Numbered from the stretch's first letter, positions 7,803-15,896 are shown. The stretch is DNA of 19,365 bases from JAYREN01 sp041908845 (GCA_041908845.1 JAYREN010000045.1:1-19365); one strand, 5' to 3'. The notes: a model not told the origin generated them from the sequence alone. Program-made: numbers and translations.

Positions 7803-9153
7803 GGACATTGGTTCGGAATGGCCGCCTTGTGCTCGAGGATCGCATCGAGCCGGGGGAAGTCCTGATCGAGGACGAGCGGATCGCGGCGCTGCTGCCCCCG
7901 GGCACCGAGGCTCTGGCCGAGCGCGTGATCGATGCTGAAGGTGGCTACGTTCTGCCGGGTTTCATCGATTTTCATGTCCATGTGGATGACCGCATCGGCT
8001 CCTTCTACCTGGCCGATACCTATGAGAGCGGATCCCGGATAGCCGTGCAGAACGGCATCACGACCCTCTGCAGTTTCGTTACCCAGGGGCCTTCGGAAAC
8101 GCTGATCCAGGCCCTGAACACCGCCAGAGGCAAGGCCGAAGGCAGAACGCACGCCGATATTCTCTGGCACCTCACGCCCACGCGCTTCAAGACTGCGGAC
8201 TGGACTGCCCTCGAAGCACTCGTGGGCGCGGGATACCGGACGCTCAAGTTCTATACGACCTACCGGCCCACCGGGCTTTTCGCCTCCCCGAAAATCCTGG
8301 AGGAAATTTTCCAGCGCCTGAGCCCCCTGGGGGCGCGCTTCCTCGTTCACTGCGAAGACGATGACCTGATGGCCTCGGTGGATTGCCGAGGCCTGGATCT
8401 CTCACGACCNNNNNNNNNNACGGCACGCTTCGCCCTGAAAGGGCGGAACTCCTGGCGGTGGAGGCCCTACTGGAACTGGCCACCCGCCACAAGGCGCCTC
8501 TGCATGTGGTCCATGTTTCCACCCTGGCTGCGGCGGAAGCGCTGCTGCACGCCCGTGGCACGGTTGATATCAGCTACGAGACATGCCCCCAGTATCTCTG
8601 GCTGGATGACACATGGCTGGATCGGGAGGATGGCCATCGCTGGATCTGCTCGCCCCCCCTACGGAAAGATCGCGCACGTTTTCGCGAACTCGCAAGATCC
8701 GGGGCCTTCGATGTGCTGGCCACGGATCACTGTGCCTTCCTCTGCCGGGACAAGGACGACTGGGATCATCGGGATGTGCGCACCGCAGCCAATGGTCTTG
8801 CGGGTCTGGGCGCCCTGCCCCATCTCGCCTGGAGGCTCTGGGAGGATGACCCGGACCTGGCCGCCCTGGAACTGGCGCGCCGCCTGAGCCGCAATCCCGC
8901 CCTTCGCGCCGGGCTCGGGAGCCGCAAAGGTGCGATTCGTCCGGAATTGGATGCGGATCTGGTCGTGCTGGATCCCAGCGGTCCCGAAGCGTCCTTGGTC
9001 TCCACCCTGGCGGACGCCTTCGAGACCTATCCGGGATTCACCTCCCGGCTGACGTTTCGCCATGTTCTGCTCAGGGGCGAGCCCGTAGCGGCGGACGGGC
9101 GCCTGCTCCATCCCGGATCCCCTGGGGGAACCCTTCTCCAGCCTCACCCCTGA
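7799..9153 (+). CDS. hyuA: D-hydantoinase / dihydropyrimidinase-type cyclic amidase (interrupted by gap)
   Basis: Cyclic-amide hydrolase of the hydantoinase/dihydropyrimidinase family, expected to open a five- or six-membered imide ring to an N-carbamoyl amino acid, a suitable precursor for YgeW. The N-terminal part shows the metal motif PGFIDFHVHVDD (H59, H61), the probable carboxylated lysine K150 in TLKFYTTY, and H184 in LVHCEDDD. The C-terminal part shows HVVHVST, SYETCPQYLWLDD and the catalytic aspartate in LATDHC. Ten Ns at 8410-8419 split the gene and the two halves are in different frames, which I read as a mis-sized assembly gap rather than a pseudogene. About 203 plus 243 residues are visible, near the usual 460, so little is missing. 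It starts by ATGA overlap with the preceding gene. Confidence 0.85.
8410..8419. other. Assembly gap (10 N) inside hyuA
   Basis: Ten consecutive undetermined bases. Upstream the hydantoinase reads with codons starting at positions 2 mod 3, downstream at 1 mod 3. To join them, the true gap length must leave remainder 2 on division by 3 (for example 11 or 14), so 10 is a placeholder. Confidence 0.97.
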
Positions 9154-9181
9154 ATTGCACCCATCCATCTAGGAGACACCC

Positions 9182-10366
9182 GTGTCCATCCGCGAACAAC
9201 TCGCCGCCTTCCAGTCCCTGAAGACGGATCTCCACCACAAGGATTTCCTGCTCACCTGGGAACATCCCACTGAGGAGATCAAGGCCATCCTGACCCTGGC
9301 CGAGACCCTCAAGCAGCTTCACCAAGCGGGCCAGTCCTATCGTGCCTTCGACACAGGCCTTGCCATTTCCATCTTCCGGGACAACTCCACCCGCACTCGG
9401 TTCTCCTATGCCTCCGCCGCCAGCGCCATGGGCTTCACCCTCTCGGAACTCGACGAGCAGAAGAGCCAGGTGGCCCACGGCGAGACCGTGCGCGAGACCG
9501 CGAACATGATCAGCTTTCTGACCGAAGTGATCGGCATCCGCGACGACATGTTCCTGGGCGAGGGCAACAAATATATGCGCGAGGTGGGTGACGCCCTCAC
9601 GGATGGCACCAAGCAGGGCGTGCTGCACCGCCGCCCCAGCCTCATCAACCTGCAGTGCGACATCGATCATCCCACCCAGTCCCTGGCGGATCTCGCGTGG
9701 CTGAGGAAGCATTTCGGCAGCCTGGAGAACCTCAAGGGCAAGAAAATCGCCATGACCTGGGCCTACAGCCCCAGCTACGGCAAGCCGCTGTCCGTGCCCC
9801 AGGGCATCATCGGCCTGATGACCCGCTTCGGCATGAACGTGAGCCTGGCCCATCCCGAGGGCTACGGGCTCATTCCGGAAGTGGTGGAACGCGCCGGGAA
9901 GCAGGCCAAGGAGAGCGGCGGCAGCTTTGAGACCGTGAACAGCATGGAAGCCGCCTTCGAGGGCGCGCACATCGTCTACCCCAAGTCCTGGGCTCCGTAC
10001 CATGTCATGCAGCAGCGCACAGCCCTGCTCCAGAAATCCGACAAGGAAGGTCTCAAGGATCTCGAGAAGGCCTGCCTCGCCAACAACGCCAAGTTCCAGA
10101 ACTGGGAATGCGACCGCGCCAAGATGAACCTCACAGCCGATAAGAAAGCCCTCTACATGCACTGCCTGCCCGCGGATATCACGGACGTGAGCTGCAAGGC
10201 CGGGGAAGTCAGCGCGGAGGTCTTCGAGCAGTACCGCATCCCCACCTACCACGAGGCCAGCTACAAGCCCTTCGTCATCAGCGCCCTCATGTTCCTCACC
10301 CGCCTTCAGAACCCCGGTGCCAAGCTCGAGGAAATTGTCAATCGCGCGAAAGGCCTCAGCATTTAA
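9182..10366 (+). CDS. ygeW: Knotted carbamoyltransferase YgeW
   Basis: Aspartate/ornithine-carbamoyltransferase-fold protein (394 aa) of the YgeW group. The carbamoyl-phosphate loop is STRTRFSYAS (S69-T70-R71-T72-R73), followed by the middle motif DHPTQSLAD and the C-terminal HCLPADI. In catabolism it is thought to run backwards, phosphorolysing a ureido compound to carbamoyl phosphate plus an amine, with energy recovered by carbamate kinase; no such kinase is in this window. The physiological substrate is inferred (a ureido- or diureido-propionate type compound derived from purines). GTG 9182 is supported by AGGAG at 9171-9175 with 6 nt spacing, 28 bp after the hyuA stop. The length and all carbamoyltransferase motifs are intact. 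Repeat copy 2 follows it directly. Confidence 0.94.
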   Translation: MSIREQLAAFQSLKTDLHHKDFLLTWEHPTEEIKAILTLAETLKQLHQAGQSYRAFDTGLAISIFRDNSTRTRFSYASAASAMGFTLSELDEQKSQVAHGETVRETANMISFLTEVIGIRDDMFLGEGNKYMREVGDALTDGTKQGVLHRRPSLINLQCDIDHPTQSLADLAWLRKHFGSLENLKGKKIAMTWAYSPSYGKPLSVPQGIIGLMTRFGMNVSLAHPEGYGLIPEVVERAGKQAKESGGSFETVNSMEAAFEGAHIVYPKSWAPYHVMQQRTALLQKSDKEGLKDLEKACLANNAKFQNWECDRAKMNLTADKKALYMHCLPADITDVSCKAGEVSAEVFEQYRIPTYHEASYKPFVISALMFLTRLQNPGAKLEEIVNRAKGLSI

Positions 10367-10373
10367 AAACAAA

Positions 10374-10447
10374 TCCACAGATACACACGGATGAACACGG
10401 ATAAAAGCCGAAGTTCCCCTGTTCTTTGATCCGTGTTCATCCGTGGA
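10374..10447. repeat. Imperfect inverted-repeat element, copy 2
   Basis: This is a shorter relative of the element at 6444-6559. The left arm (10374-10402) has three decamer-like units, CACAGATA, CACGGATGAA and CACGGATA. The right arm (10428-10447) reads GATCCGTGTTCATCCGTGGA, the reverse complement of two units. The loop is only about 25 nt and unrelated to that of copy 1. It fills the gap between ygeW and the next PLP gene. Confidence 0.8.
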
Positions 10448-10473
10448 CCCATTCTTTTCCTTGGAGTCTGCCC

Positions 10474-11928
10474 ATGTCCCGAATCGTGAAAGCCCTCAAT
10501 CCTGAAGTCATCAAGCGCACGGCCAAGCGCTGCCGCGAGCGGGGCATCGTGATTCCCACCTTCGCCCAAATGCGGAATCCGGAAAGCATCCCCGCCAGCC
10601 AGAAGGCCAAGCTCAAGGGCGTCGGCCTCTGGGATGTGGACCCCGCCAATCTCTTTCGCATCACCTGGAAGAACGATGTAGAGACGGGCCTCTTCGGCGG
10701 TCCCAACTTCCTGGAGATCCCCAAGGAAATCACGGGCATCAAGGCGAGGGTCATCGGCCTCGTCGGAAAGTTCTTCCCCACCGGTGCGCACAAGGTGGGC
10801 GCCGCCTTTTCCTGCCTGGTACCGCGGCTGGTGAGCGGCGAATTCGATCCTGACAAGCACAAGGCCGTCTGGCCCAGCACCGGGAACTACTGCCGGGGCG
10901 GCGCCTTCGATAGCGCCATCCTGGGCTGCACCGCCGTCGCCATCCTGCCCGAGAACATGTCCAAGGAGCGCTTCACCTGGCTCGGCGAGATCGGCGCCGA
11001 AGTGATCGCCACTCCTGGCTGCGAATCCAATGTGAAGGAAATCTACGACAAGTGCTGGGAGCTCAAGAACGATCCCATTCACATGGTCTTCAACCAGTTC
11101 GAGGAATTCGGGAATCCCATCTGGCACTACAACGTGACGGGACCGGCCATGGAGGAAGTCTTCCAGGGCCTCAGGACCGAGAAGACGCGCTTCGCGGGCT
11201 ATGTGAGCGCCACGGGGAGCGCGGGCACCATCGGCGCCGGCGACTATCTCAAGAAACAGTTTCCGGGTCTTAAGATCATCGCCACTGAGGCGTTGCAATG
11301 CCCGACGCTGCTGAACAATGGCTTCGGGGATCACCGCATCGAGGGCATCGGCGATAAGCATGTGCCCTGGGTCCACAACGTCCGCAACACCGATGCCGTG
11401 GCTGCCATCGACGACGAGGACTGCATGCGCATCCTGCGGCTCTTCAACGAGCCCGAGGGAAAGAAGTTCCTCTCGGCGGCAGGCGTCGACGCCGGGTCGA
11501 TCGAGAAGCTGGGCCTGCTCGGTATCAGCGGCATCTGCAACCTGCTGGCCGCCATCAAGGCCGCCAAGTATTGGGAGCTGGACGAGAACGACGTGGTGTT
11601 CACCATCTTCACCGATAGCGTGGAGATGTATCGCTCCCGTCTGGAAGAGCTCAACGCCGAGCGCGGCGCCTTCACGCCGGTGGAGGCCGCCAAGGCCCAC
11701 ACGGGCAGCCTCGAGCGCCAGGCCGTGGATCACTTCAAGGAACTCACCCACACCGACCGCAAGGCCATCCACAACCTGAAGTACTACACCTGGGTGGAAC
11801 AGCAGGGTAAGACCTACGAGGAGATCAACGCTCAGTGGAACCCCGAATACTGGCGCGAACTCTTCGAGGAGGAAGTCATCCACTTCGATAAGCTCATCAC
11901 CGACTTCAATCGAGAAGTGGGCTTGTAA
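10474..11928 (+). CDS. TrpB-like fold-type II PLP enzyme, substrate unknown
   Basis: PLP-dependent enzyme of 484 aa. The lysine motif PTGAHKVGAAF (K107) is strongly reminiscent of the TGAHK of tryptophan synthase beta, and the loop PSTGNYCRGGAF (134-145) would hold the cofactor phosphate or substrate carboxylate. SATGSAGTIGAGDYL is a glycine-rich segment of the same fold. It is about 90 residues longer than typical cysteine synthases or YgeX, with extra N- and C-terminal parts. Proteins like this are usually annotated only as PLP-dependent or cysteine-synthase-like. Its place between ygeW and ssnA suggests it deaminates or cleaves the amino acid released by YgeW, possibly doing the YgeX job; this is inference. 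GGAG at 10463-10466 lies 7 nt before ATG 10474. A TTG at 10426 lies by the repeat and is rejected. Confidence 0.8.
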   Translation: MSRIVKALNPEVIKRTAKRCRERGIVIPTFAQMRNPESIPASQKAKLKGVGLWDVDPANLFRITWKNDVETGLFGGPNFLEIPKEITGIKARVIGLVGKFFPTGAHKVGAAFSCLVPRLVSGEFDPDKHKAVWPSTGNYCRGGAFDSAILGCTAVAILPENMSKERFTWLGEIGAEVIATPGCESNVKEIYDKCWELKNDPIHMVFNQFEEFGNPIWHYNVTGPAMEEVFQGLRTEKTRFAGYVSATGSAGTIGAGDYLKKQFPGLKIIATEALQCPTLLNNGFGDHRIEGIGDKHVPWVHNVRNTDAVAAIDDEDCMRILRLFNEPEGKKFLSAAGVDAGSIEKLGLLGISGICNLLAAIKAAKYWELDENDVVFTIFTDSVEMYRSRLEELNAERGAFTPVEAAKAHTGSLERQAVDHFKELTHTDRKAIHNLKYYTWVEQQGKTYEEINAQWNPEYWRELFEEEVIHFDKLITDFNREVGL

Positions 11929-11943
11929 AGGGGAAATCGCCCC

Positions 11944-13257
11944 ATGCGCATTCTCATCCAGAACGGCACGATACTCACATTCGGCAGACCCTGTCGGGTG
12001 CTGGAGGGCCAGGCCCTGCTCCTCGAGAAGGGTCGGATCACCCGGATCGCTCCGCAGATCGAAGGGCCCTTCGACCGAGTGATCGAGGCCAAGGGCAAGA
12101 TCGTCATGCCGGGGTTCGTGAATGCCCACATGCATTTCTATTCGACCCTGGTGCGCGGCCTCGGCAAAGCCTCGCCCAGCGCCAATTTCCAGGAGGTGCT
12201 GCAGAACCTCTGGTGGCGCCTGGACCACCAGCTGAGCCTGGAGGATGTGGAGATTTCGGCGGAGGTCATCCTCTTCGACGCCATCCGCAAGGGCACCACC
12301 ACCCTGGTGGATCACCACGCCAGTCCCGGCGCCGTGCGGGGCTCCCTGGACCGCATCGCCGCTGCCGTGAAACGGATGGGTCTGAGGGCCTGCCTCTGCT
12401 ACGAACTCTCGGACCGGGATGGCGAGGCCGTCCTGGAGGCGGGACTGGAGGAGAACGCCGCCTTCATCGAACGCTGCGCCCTGGAACAGGACCCCCAACT
12501 GCGCGCGCTCTTCGGACTCCACGCGGCCTTCACCCTCTCGGATCACAGCCTCGCCCGCGCGAAGGAAATGAGCCGAGGAGCAGGCTTCCACATCCATGTG
12601 GCAGAGGCGGCTTCCGATGTCCGATTCAATCTCGATAGCTTCGGACGCACCCCCGTGGCGCGCCTGGCGGAGCATGGCATCCTCGGCCCCAGAACCCTTG
12701 CGGGCCATGCGGTGCAGGTGAGCGAGGCGGACATGGACATCCTGGCCCACACCGACACCTTCGTTGCCCACAACCCCCAATCCAACCTCAACAACGCCGT
12801 GGGCATCGCCGATGTGGTGGGGCTGGCGCGACACGGCGTGCGGGTGGGGCTGGGCACCGATGCCATGACCGTGGCCATGCTGGAGGAACTCCGGGTGGGT
12901 CTCTGGGCCCAGCACTTGCGCCAGGACAATCCGTCCTGTGGTTTCCTGGAACTCACGGACGCTCTTCTGGTGCGGAACCCCGAGCTGGCCACCGGTCTTT
13001 GGGGCTTCCCCCTGGGCCTTATTCAGGAGGGAGCCGCCGCGGATGTGATCCTCGTGGACTACGCACCACCCACGCCCCTCCGGGACGATACTGTCCTGGG
13101 CCACCTGGTCTTCGGCCTCTCCCAGGCTCCCGTAGACACCACCATCGCCGGAGGCCGTGTGCTCATGGAGGGCCGCCGCCTGGCCCTCGAACTGGACGAG
13201 GTAGCCGTAACCGAACGAGCACGGGACCTGGCCGAGAGCCTATGGGCACGATTCTAG
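11944..13257 (+). CDS. ssnA: Aminohydrolase SsnA
   Basis: Amidohydrolase-superfamily protein (437 aa) of the SsnA group, a chlorohydrolase/guanine-deaminase relative found in purine-degradation clusters. Motifs are PGFVNAHMHFYS (H62, H64), GTTTLVDHHAS, the metal histidine in HIHVAEA, AHNPQSNLNN and the aspartate in GLGTDAMT. GVRVGLGTDAM and the family length support SsnA rather than a second guanine deaminase; it lacks the GuaD stretches seen in the protein at 3762. Hydrolytic deamination or ring opening of a purine-derived intermediate is likely; the substrate is not established by sequence. AAGGGGA before the ATG is a plausible ribosome-binding site about 9 nt away. It lies 15 bp after the previous stop, tightly within the operon. 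Confidence 0.88.
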   Translation: MRILIQNGTILTFGRPCRVLEGQALLLEKGRITRIAPQIEGPFDRVIEAKGKIVMPGFVNAHMHFYSTLVRGLGKASPSANFQEVLQNLWWRLDHQLSLEDVEISAEVILFDAIRKGTTTLVDHHASPGAVRGSLDRIAAAVKRMGLRACLCYELSDRDGEAVLEAGLEENAAFIERCALEQDPQLRALFGLHAAFTLSDHSLARAKEMSRGAGFHIHVAEAASDVRFNLDSFGRTPVARLAEHGILGPRTLAGHAVQVSEADMDILAHTDTFVAHNPQSNLNNAVGIADVVGLARHGVRVGLGTDAMTVAMLEELRVGLWAQHLRQDNPSCGFLELTDALLVRNPELATGLWGFPLGLIQEGAAADVILVDYAPPTPLRDDTVLGHLVFGLSQAPVDTTIAGGRVLMEGRRLALELDEVAVTERARDLAESLWARF

Positions 13258-13270
13258 ATAGAATGGCGCC

Positions 13271-14191
13271 ATGACCATGGCACACCCGTCTCCCTTTCCG
13301 GAAATCCAGGTCCGTTTGGCCCAGGCCTATCCTGACCTGCCGCCGGGCCAGCGGAGCATCGTGGACCGCCTCACGGAGGATCCATTCCTGGGCGCCATGT
13401 GGGGCGTCGAGGCGATGGCGGAACAGGCCAACGTGAGCGTTGGAACGGTCCTGCGCCTCGCCAAGCGCCTGGGCTACCTGAGTTTCATGGAATTCAGGAA
13501 CGCCCTGCGCTCGGCCTGCAACGAGCGGAATGCGGCGCAGATCGCGGAGGCCGAAGCCCCCCCGAGAGATATCCACGGCACTCTGGCGGAGGTGACCCAT
13601 CGGGACGGAATCTGCTTCCAGCGCCTCATGCAGGAGGTGGACGGGCCCCTTCTGGAGGAGGCCACCCGCATGCTGGTGGAGGCCCGCCACCGCGTCATTC
13701 TGGGCCGTGGCGTGTCCCACATGATGTGCCTGATCCTGGCCTTCTATCTCACCCAGGCGGGCCTGCCCTCCATCGCCGCCATCCCCTCGGACTATGCGAC
13801 CCAGGTGGCGAATCTGGGTCCCGGCGATCTGTTGGTGGCCGCCAGCTTCCCCCCCTACAGCCGGGAAACGGTGGACGCCATGGCCTTCGCCCGGGAGAAC
13901 GGCGTGAAGATCCTGGCCTTTTCGGATCGCAAGGACTCGCCCCTGGCGCTCTATGCGGATCTCCTCATCCCCGTGCCCAGCGAGGATCTGCTCTACAGTC
14001 ACAGTCTCACCACCTTTGCCGCCCTCGCCCACGCCTTCGCCATCGTGGTCGCAGGCCTGGACCAAGTCGGCACGCTCAAGCGGCTCAAGGCAGCAGGACA
14101 GGTGGCCCAACCTCTCTTTGTGGACTACTGGCTTCCTCCCCATCCCCAACCCGTGAGGATGAAAAACCCACCCATCCAATCCCGGCCATGA
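13271..14191 (+). CDS. MurR/RpiR-family transcriptional regulator
   Basis: Regulator of 306 aa with an N-terminal RpiR-type helix-turn-helix (about residues 25-80; the recognition part GVEAMAEQANVSVGTVLRLAKRLGY is followed by SFMEFRNAL) and a C-terminal SIS domain (about 130-270; GRGVSH and SFPPYSRETVDAMAFAR). RpiR proteins usually sense phosphosugars through SIS. Here the ligand is more likely a pathway intermediate, because the gene lies inside the purine cluster, 13 bp after ssnA and about 55 bp before the XdhC-type gene. The last 20 residues are proline-rich and probably disordered. The ribosome-binding site is weak, and Met3 (13277) is an alternative start. Whether it activates or represses cannot be told. 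Confidence 0.88.
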   Translation: MTMAHPSPFPEIQVRLAQAYPDLPPGQRSIVDRLTEDPFLGAMWGVEAMAEQANVSVGTVLRLAKRLGYLSFMEFRNALRSACNERNAAQIAEAEAPPRDIHGTLAEVTHRDGICFQRLMQEVDGPLLEEATRMLVEARHRVILGRGVSHMMCLILAFYLTQAGLPSIAAIPSDYATQVANLGPGDLLVAASFPPYSRETVDAMAFARENGVKILAFSDRKDSPLALYADLLIPVPSEDLLYSHSLTTFAALAHAFAIVVAGLDQVGTLKRLKAAGQVAQPLFVDYWLPPHPQPVRMKNPPIQSRP

Positions 14192-14246
14192 TCTGTGTTC
14201 CAGGAGCCCCGTGGATGGCGGAGGCTGCCTTGACGGAATGGGCTCC

Positions 14247-15314
14247 ATGCTGACCCTGCTCGAAGACATCCTCCGATCCCGGTCCCCCCATGTGCTGGCG
14301 ACCCTGGTCCAAGCGAAGGGGAGCTCCTACCGTCGGCCGGGGGCACGAATGCTGATGGATCCCGAGGGCATTCGAGGGGGCGTGATCAGCGCCGGGTGCA
14401 TGGAGGCTGATCTGGCGGCCCGGGTGGCGGTCACCCTGGCCCAGGGCACACCCCAACTCATCAAGTACGACATGGGCAGCGAGTTGGACCGCATCTGGGG
14501 GACAGGCATGGGCTGCGCAGGCCAAGCGGATATCCTCCTTATGCCCCTGACGGAAACCTACGATTCCACCTGGGCCCGGATGGCCATGGAGGCTCTTCGC
14601 CAGCGACGACCGGGCGTCCTCCTCACGGTCTTCGCGTCTCCGGAACCCAGCCAGGTGGGCCACACGCAGTGGTGGGATTCCACCTACCCGGAGGACGCGC
14701 TGGACGCACCCCAGCGGGCCGCGGCACAGAAGGCCCTCGATTCGGAGAAGCCCGTCACCCTGGTGCTGGAGGGTGTATCAATTCTGGTGGAACCCGTGCT
14801 TCCTCCCGTTGCGCTCTGGATCTACGGGGCCGGGGAGAATGCCCGCCCCCTGGCGACCCTTGCGATTCAGCTGGGCTGGGAGGTGGGCATGCTGGACCAC
14901 CGCCCTGCCCTGGCCGAACCCGGGCGTTTCCCCGGCGCACGACATGTACTGTCGGGTTCGCAGGAGACCCTTGCTGCCGCCCTAACGGAGGATGCCCGAA
15001 GTGCGGCGGTCGTCATGAGCCATGTCTTCGATCCCGACAAGGCCATGCTGCGGCACATGCTCACCCGCTCCATTCCCTACGTCGGCCTCCAGGGAAACCG
15101 CCTGCGCAGCGCCAAGCTCCTGAAGGAACTCGAGCAGGAGGGATTCCCGTTGACGGAGGCACAGCGGCTTCGTCTCCACGCGCCCATGGGGCTGAACCTG
15201 GGGGCCGAATCCCCCGAGATCATCGCCCTGGCCGTGCTCGCGGAGATCCAGGCCACCCTGAACGGTCACGCCCCTCTTCCCCTGCGGGAGCTCAAGGGCT
15301 CCATCCACGGATGA
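14247..15314 (+). CDS. XdhC/CoxI-family molybdenum hydroxylase maturation protein
   Basis: Accessory protein of 355 aa expected to bind molybdenum cofactor, assist its sulfuration and insert it into the hydroxylase encoded at 170-3757. The N-terminal XdhC/CoxI domain shows KGSSYRRPGARML, then GGVISAGCMEAD, where most relatives have SGGC. The C-terminal Rossmann-like domain starts with LWIYGAGENARPLATLA and continues with LDHRPALAEPGRFP. The start is unclear: ATG 14247 fits the domain boundary (MLTLLEDIL), ATG 14238 adds three residues, and GTG 14211 has AGGAG at 14202-14206 but only 4 nt of spacing. The stop overlaps the next gene (ATGA). It could also serve a selenium-dependent hydroxylase, but the YqeB/YqeC-type partners are not seen. 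Confidence 0.85.
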   Translation: MLTLLEDILRSRSPHVLATLVQAKGSSYRRPGARMLMDPEGIRGGVISAGCMEADLAARVAVTLAQGTPQLIKYDMGSELDRIWGTGMGCAGQADILLMPLTETYDSTWARMAMEALRQRRPGVLLTVFASPEPSQVGHTQWWDSTYPEDALDAPQRAAAQKALDSEKPVTLVLEGVSILVEPVLPPVALWIYGAGENARPLATLAIQLGWEVGMLDHRPALAEPGRFPGARHVLSGSQETLAAALTEDARSAAVVMSHVFDPDKAMLRHMLTRSIPYVGLQGNRLRSAKLLKELEQEGFPLTEAQRLRLHAPMGLNLGAESPEIIALAVLAEIQATLNGHAPLPLRELKGSIHG

Positions 15315-15886
15315 GCCTTCCCGCCGTCATTCTGGCTGCGGGGGCCTCCCGGCGTCTGGGACGGCCCAAACAGAGCGTGGAGGTGGATGGAGAGGCCCTG
15401 CTTCACCGCGCTGCCCGGGCTGCCCTGGAGGCGGGTTTGGGTCCGGTATTCATCGTCCTGGGCGCGGGAGCTGAGACTCTGGAACCCCTGGTCGCGGATC
15501 TCCCCGTGGTGATCGTACCGAATCCCCACTGGGAAGAGGGCATGTCCTCCTCCATTCGGGTGGGCCTCGAAGCCCTACCCGGCACGACCGAGGCAATCCT
15601 CCTCATGGTCTGCGATCAAATACGCATGGAGGCCGCGGTGCTGGAGCGCCTCATCCAGGCCTTCCACGCATCCTCGACCCACCCCGCCGCCTGTTTCTAC
15701 GGGGGCACCCTGGGCGTCCCTGCCATCTTCCCGCGTTCCGCCTTCGCCGCGCTTGCGGCCCTGCGCGGGGACAAAGGCGCCCGCCTCCTGCTGAAGCAGG
15801 GAGGCGTCACACCCGTGGCCTGGCCCGAGGGGAAGCTGGACCTGGATGATGCGAAGGCCGTTTCAGAATTTGAAAAACCTGGATGA
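15311..15886 (+). CDS. mocA: MocA-type molybdenum cofactor cytidylyltransferase
   Basis: Nucleotidyltransferase of 191 aa that attaches CMP to Mo-molybdopterin, making the dinucleotide cofactor used by xanthine-dehydrogenase-family enzymes. Signatures are LAAGASRRLGRPKQ (8-21), the nucleotide-binding loop, then EGMSSSIRVGL and the metal-binding aspartate in MVCDQ, then the GVPAIFPR stretch. The length is typical of MocA. The MobA alternative (GMP transfer) is less likely because the gene is coupled to an XdhC-type protein, overlapping it by ATGA, and sits in a hydroxylase operon. It is the last plus-strand gene of the cluster and converges on pckA. Confidence 0.88.
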   Translation: MSLPAVILAAGASRRLGRPKQSVEVDGEALLHRAARAALEAGLGPVFIVLGAGAETLEPLVADLPVVIVPNPHWEEGMSSSIRVGLEALPGTTEAILLMVCDQIRMEAAVLERLIQAFHASSTHPAACFYGGTLGVPAIFPRSAFAALAALRGDKGARLLLKQGGVTPVAWPEGKLDLDDAKAVSEFEKPG

Positions 15887-15896
15887 AACCTCGCCG

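Noticed and set aside
7799..8887. hyuA as a frameshifted pseudogene or two separate genes
   Set aside because: The frame change coincides exactly with a run of Ns and conserved catalytic motifs are present on both sides, so a gap-size artefact is the simpler reading.
10426..10473. Upstream TTG start for the TrpB-like gene
   Set aside because: It would translate the right arm of the repeat element; ATG 10474 has a properly spaced GGAG.
10363..13104. Very long minus-strand open frame (913 codons) opposite the TrpB-like gene and ssnA
   Set aside because: It lies antisense to two genes with clear family motifs, its translation has low-complexity Gly/His/Ala-rich composition, and such frames are a common by-product of GC-rich codon use.
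15300..15314. Third copy of the CACGGATGA repeat unit at the end of the XdhC-type gene
   Set aside because: A single decamer match inside coding sequence with no second arm; chance similarity.
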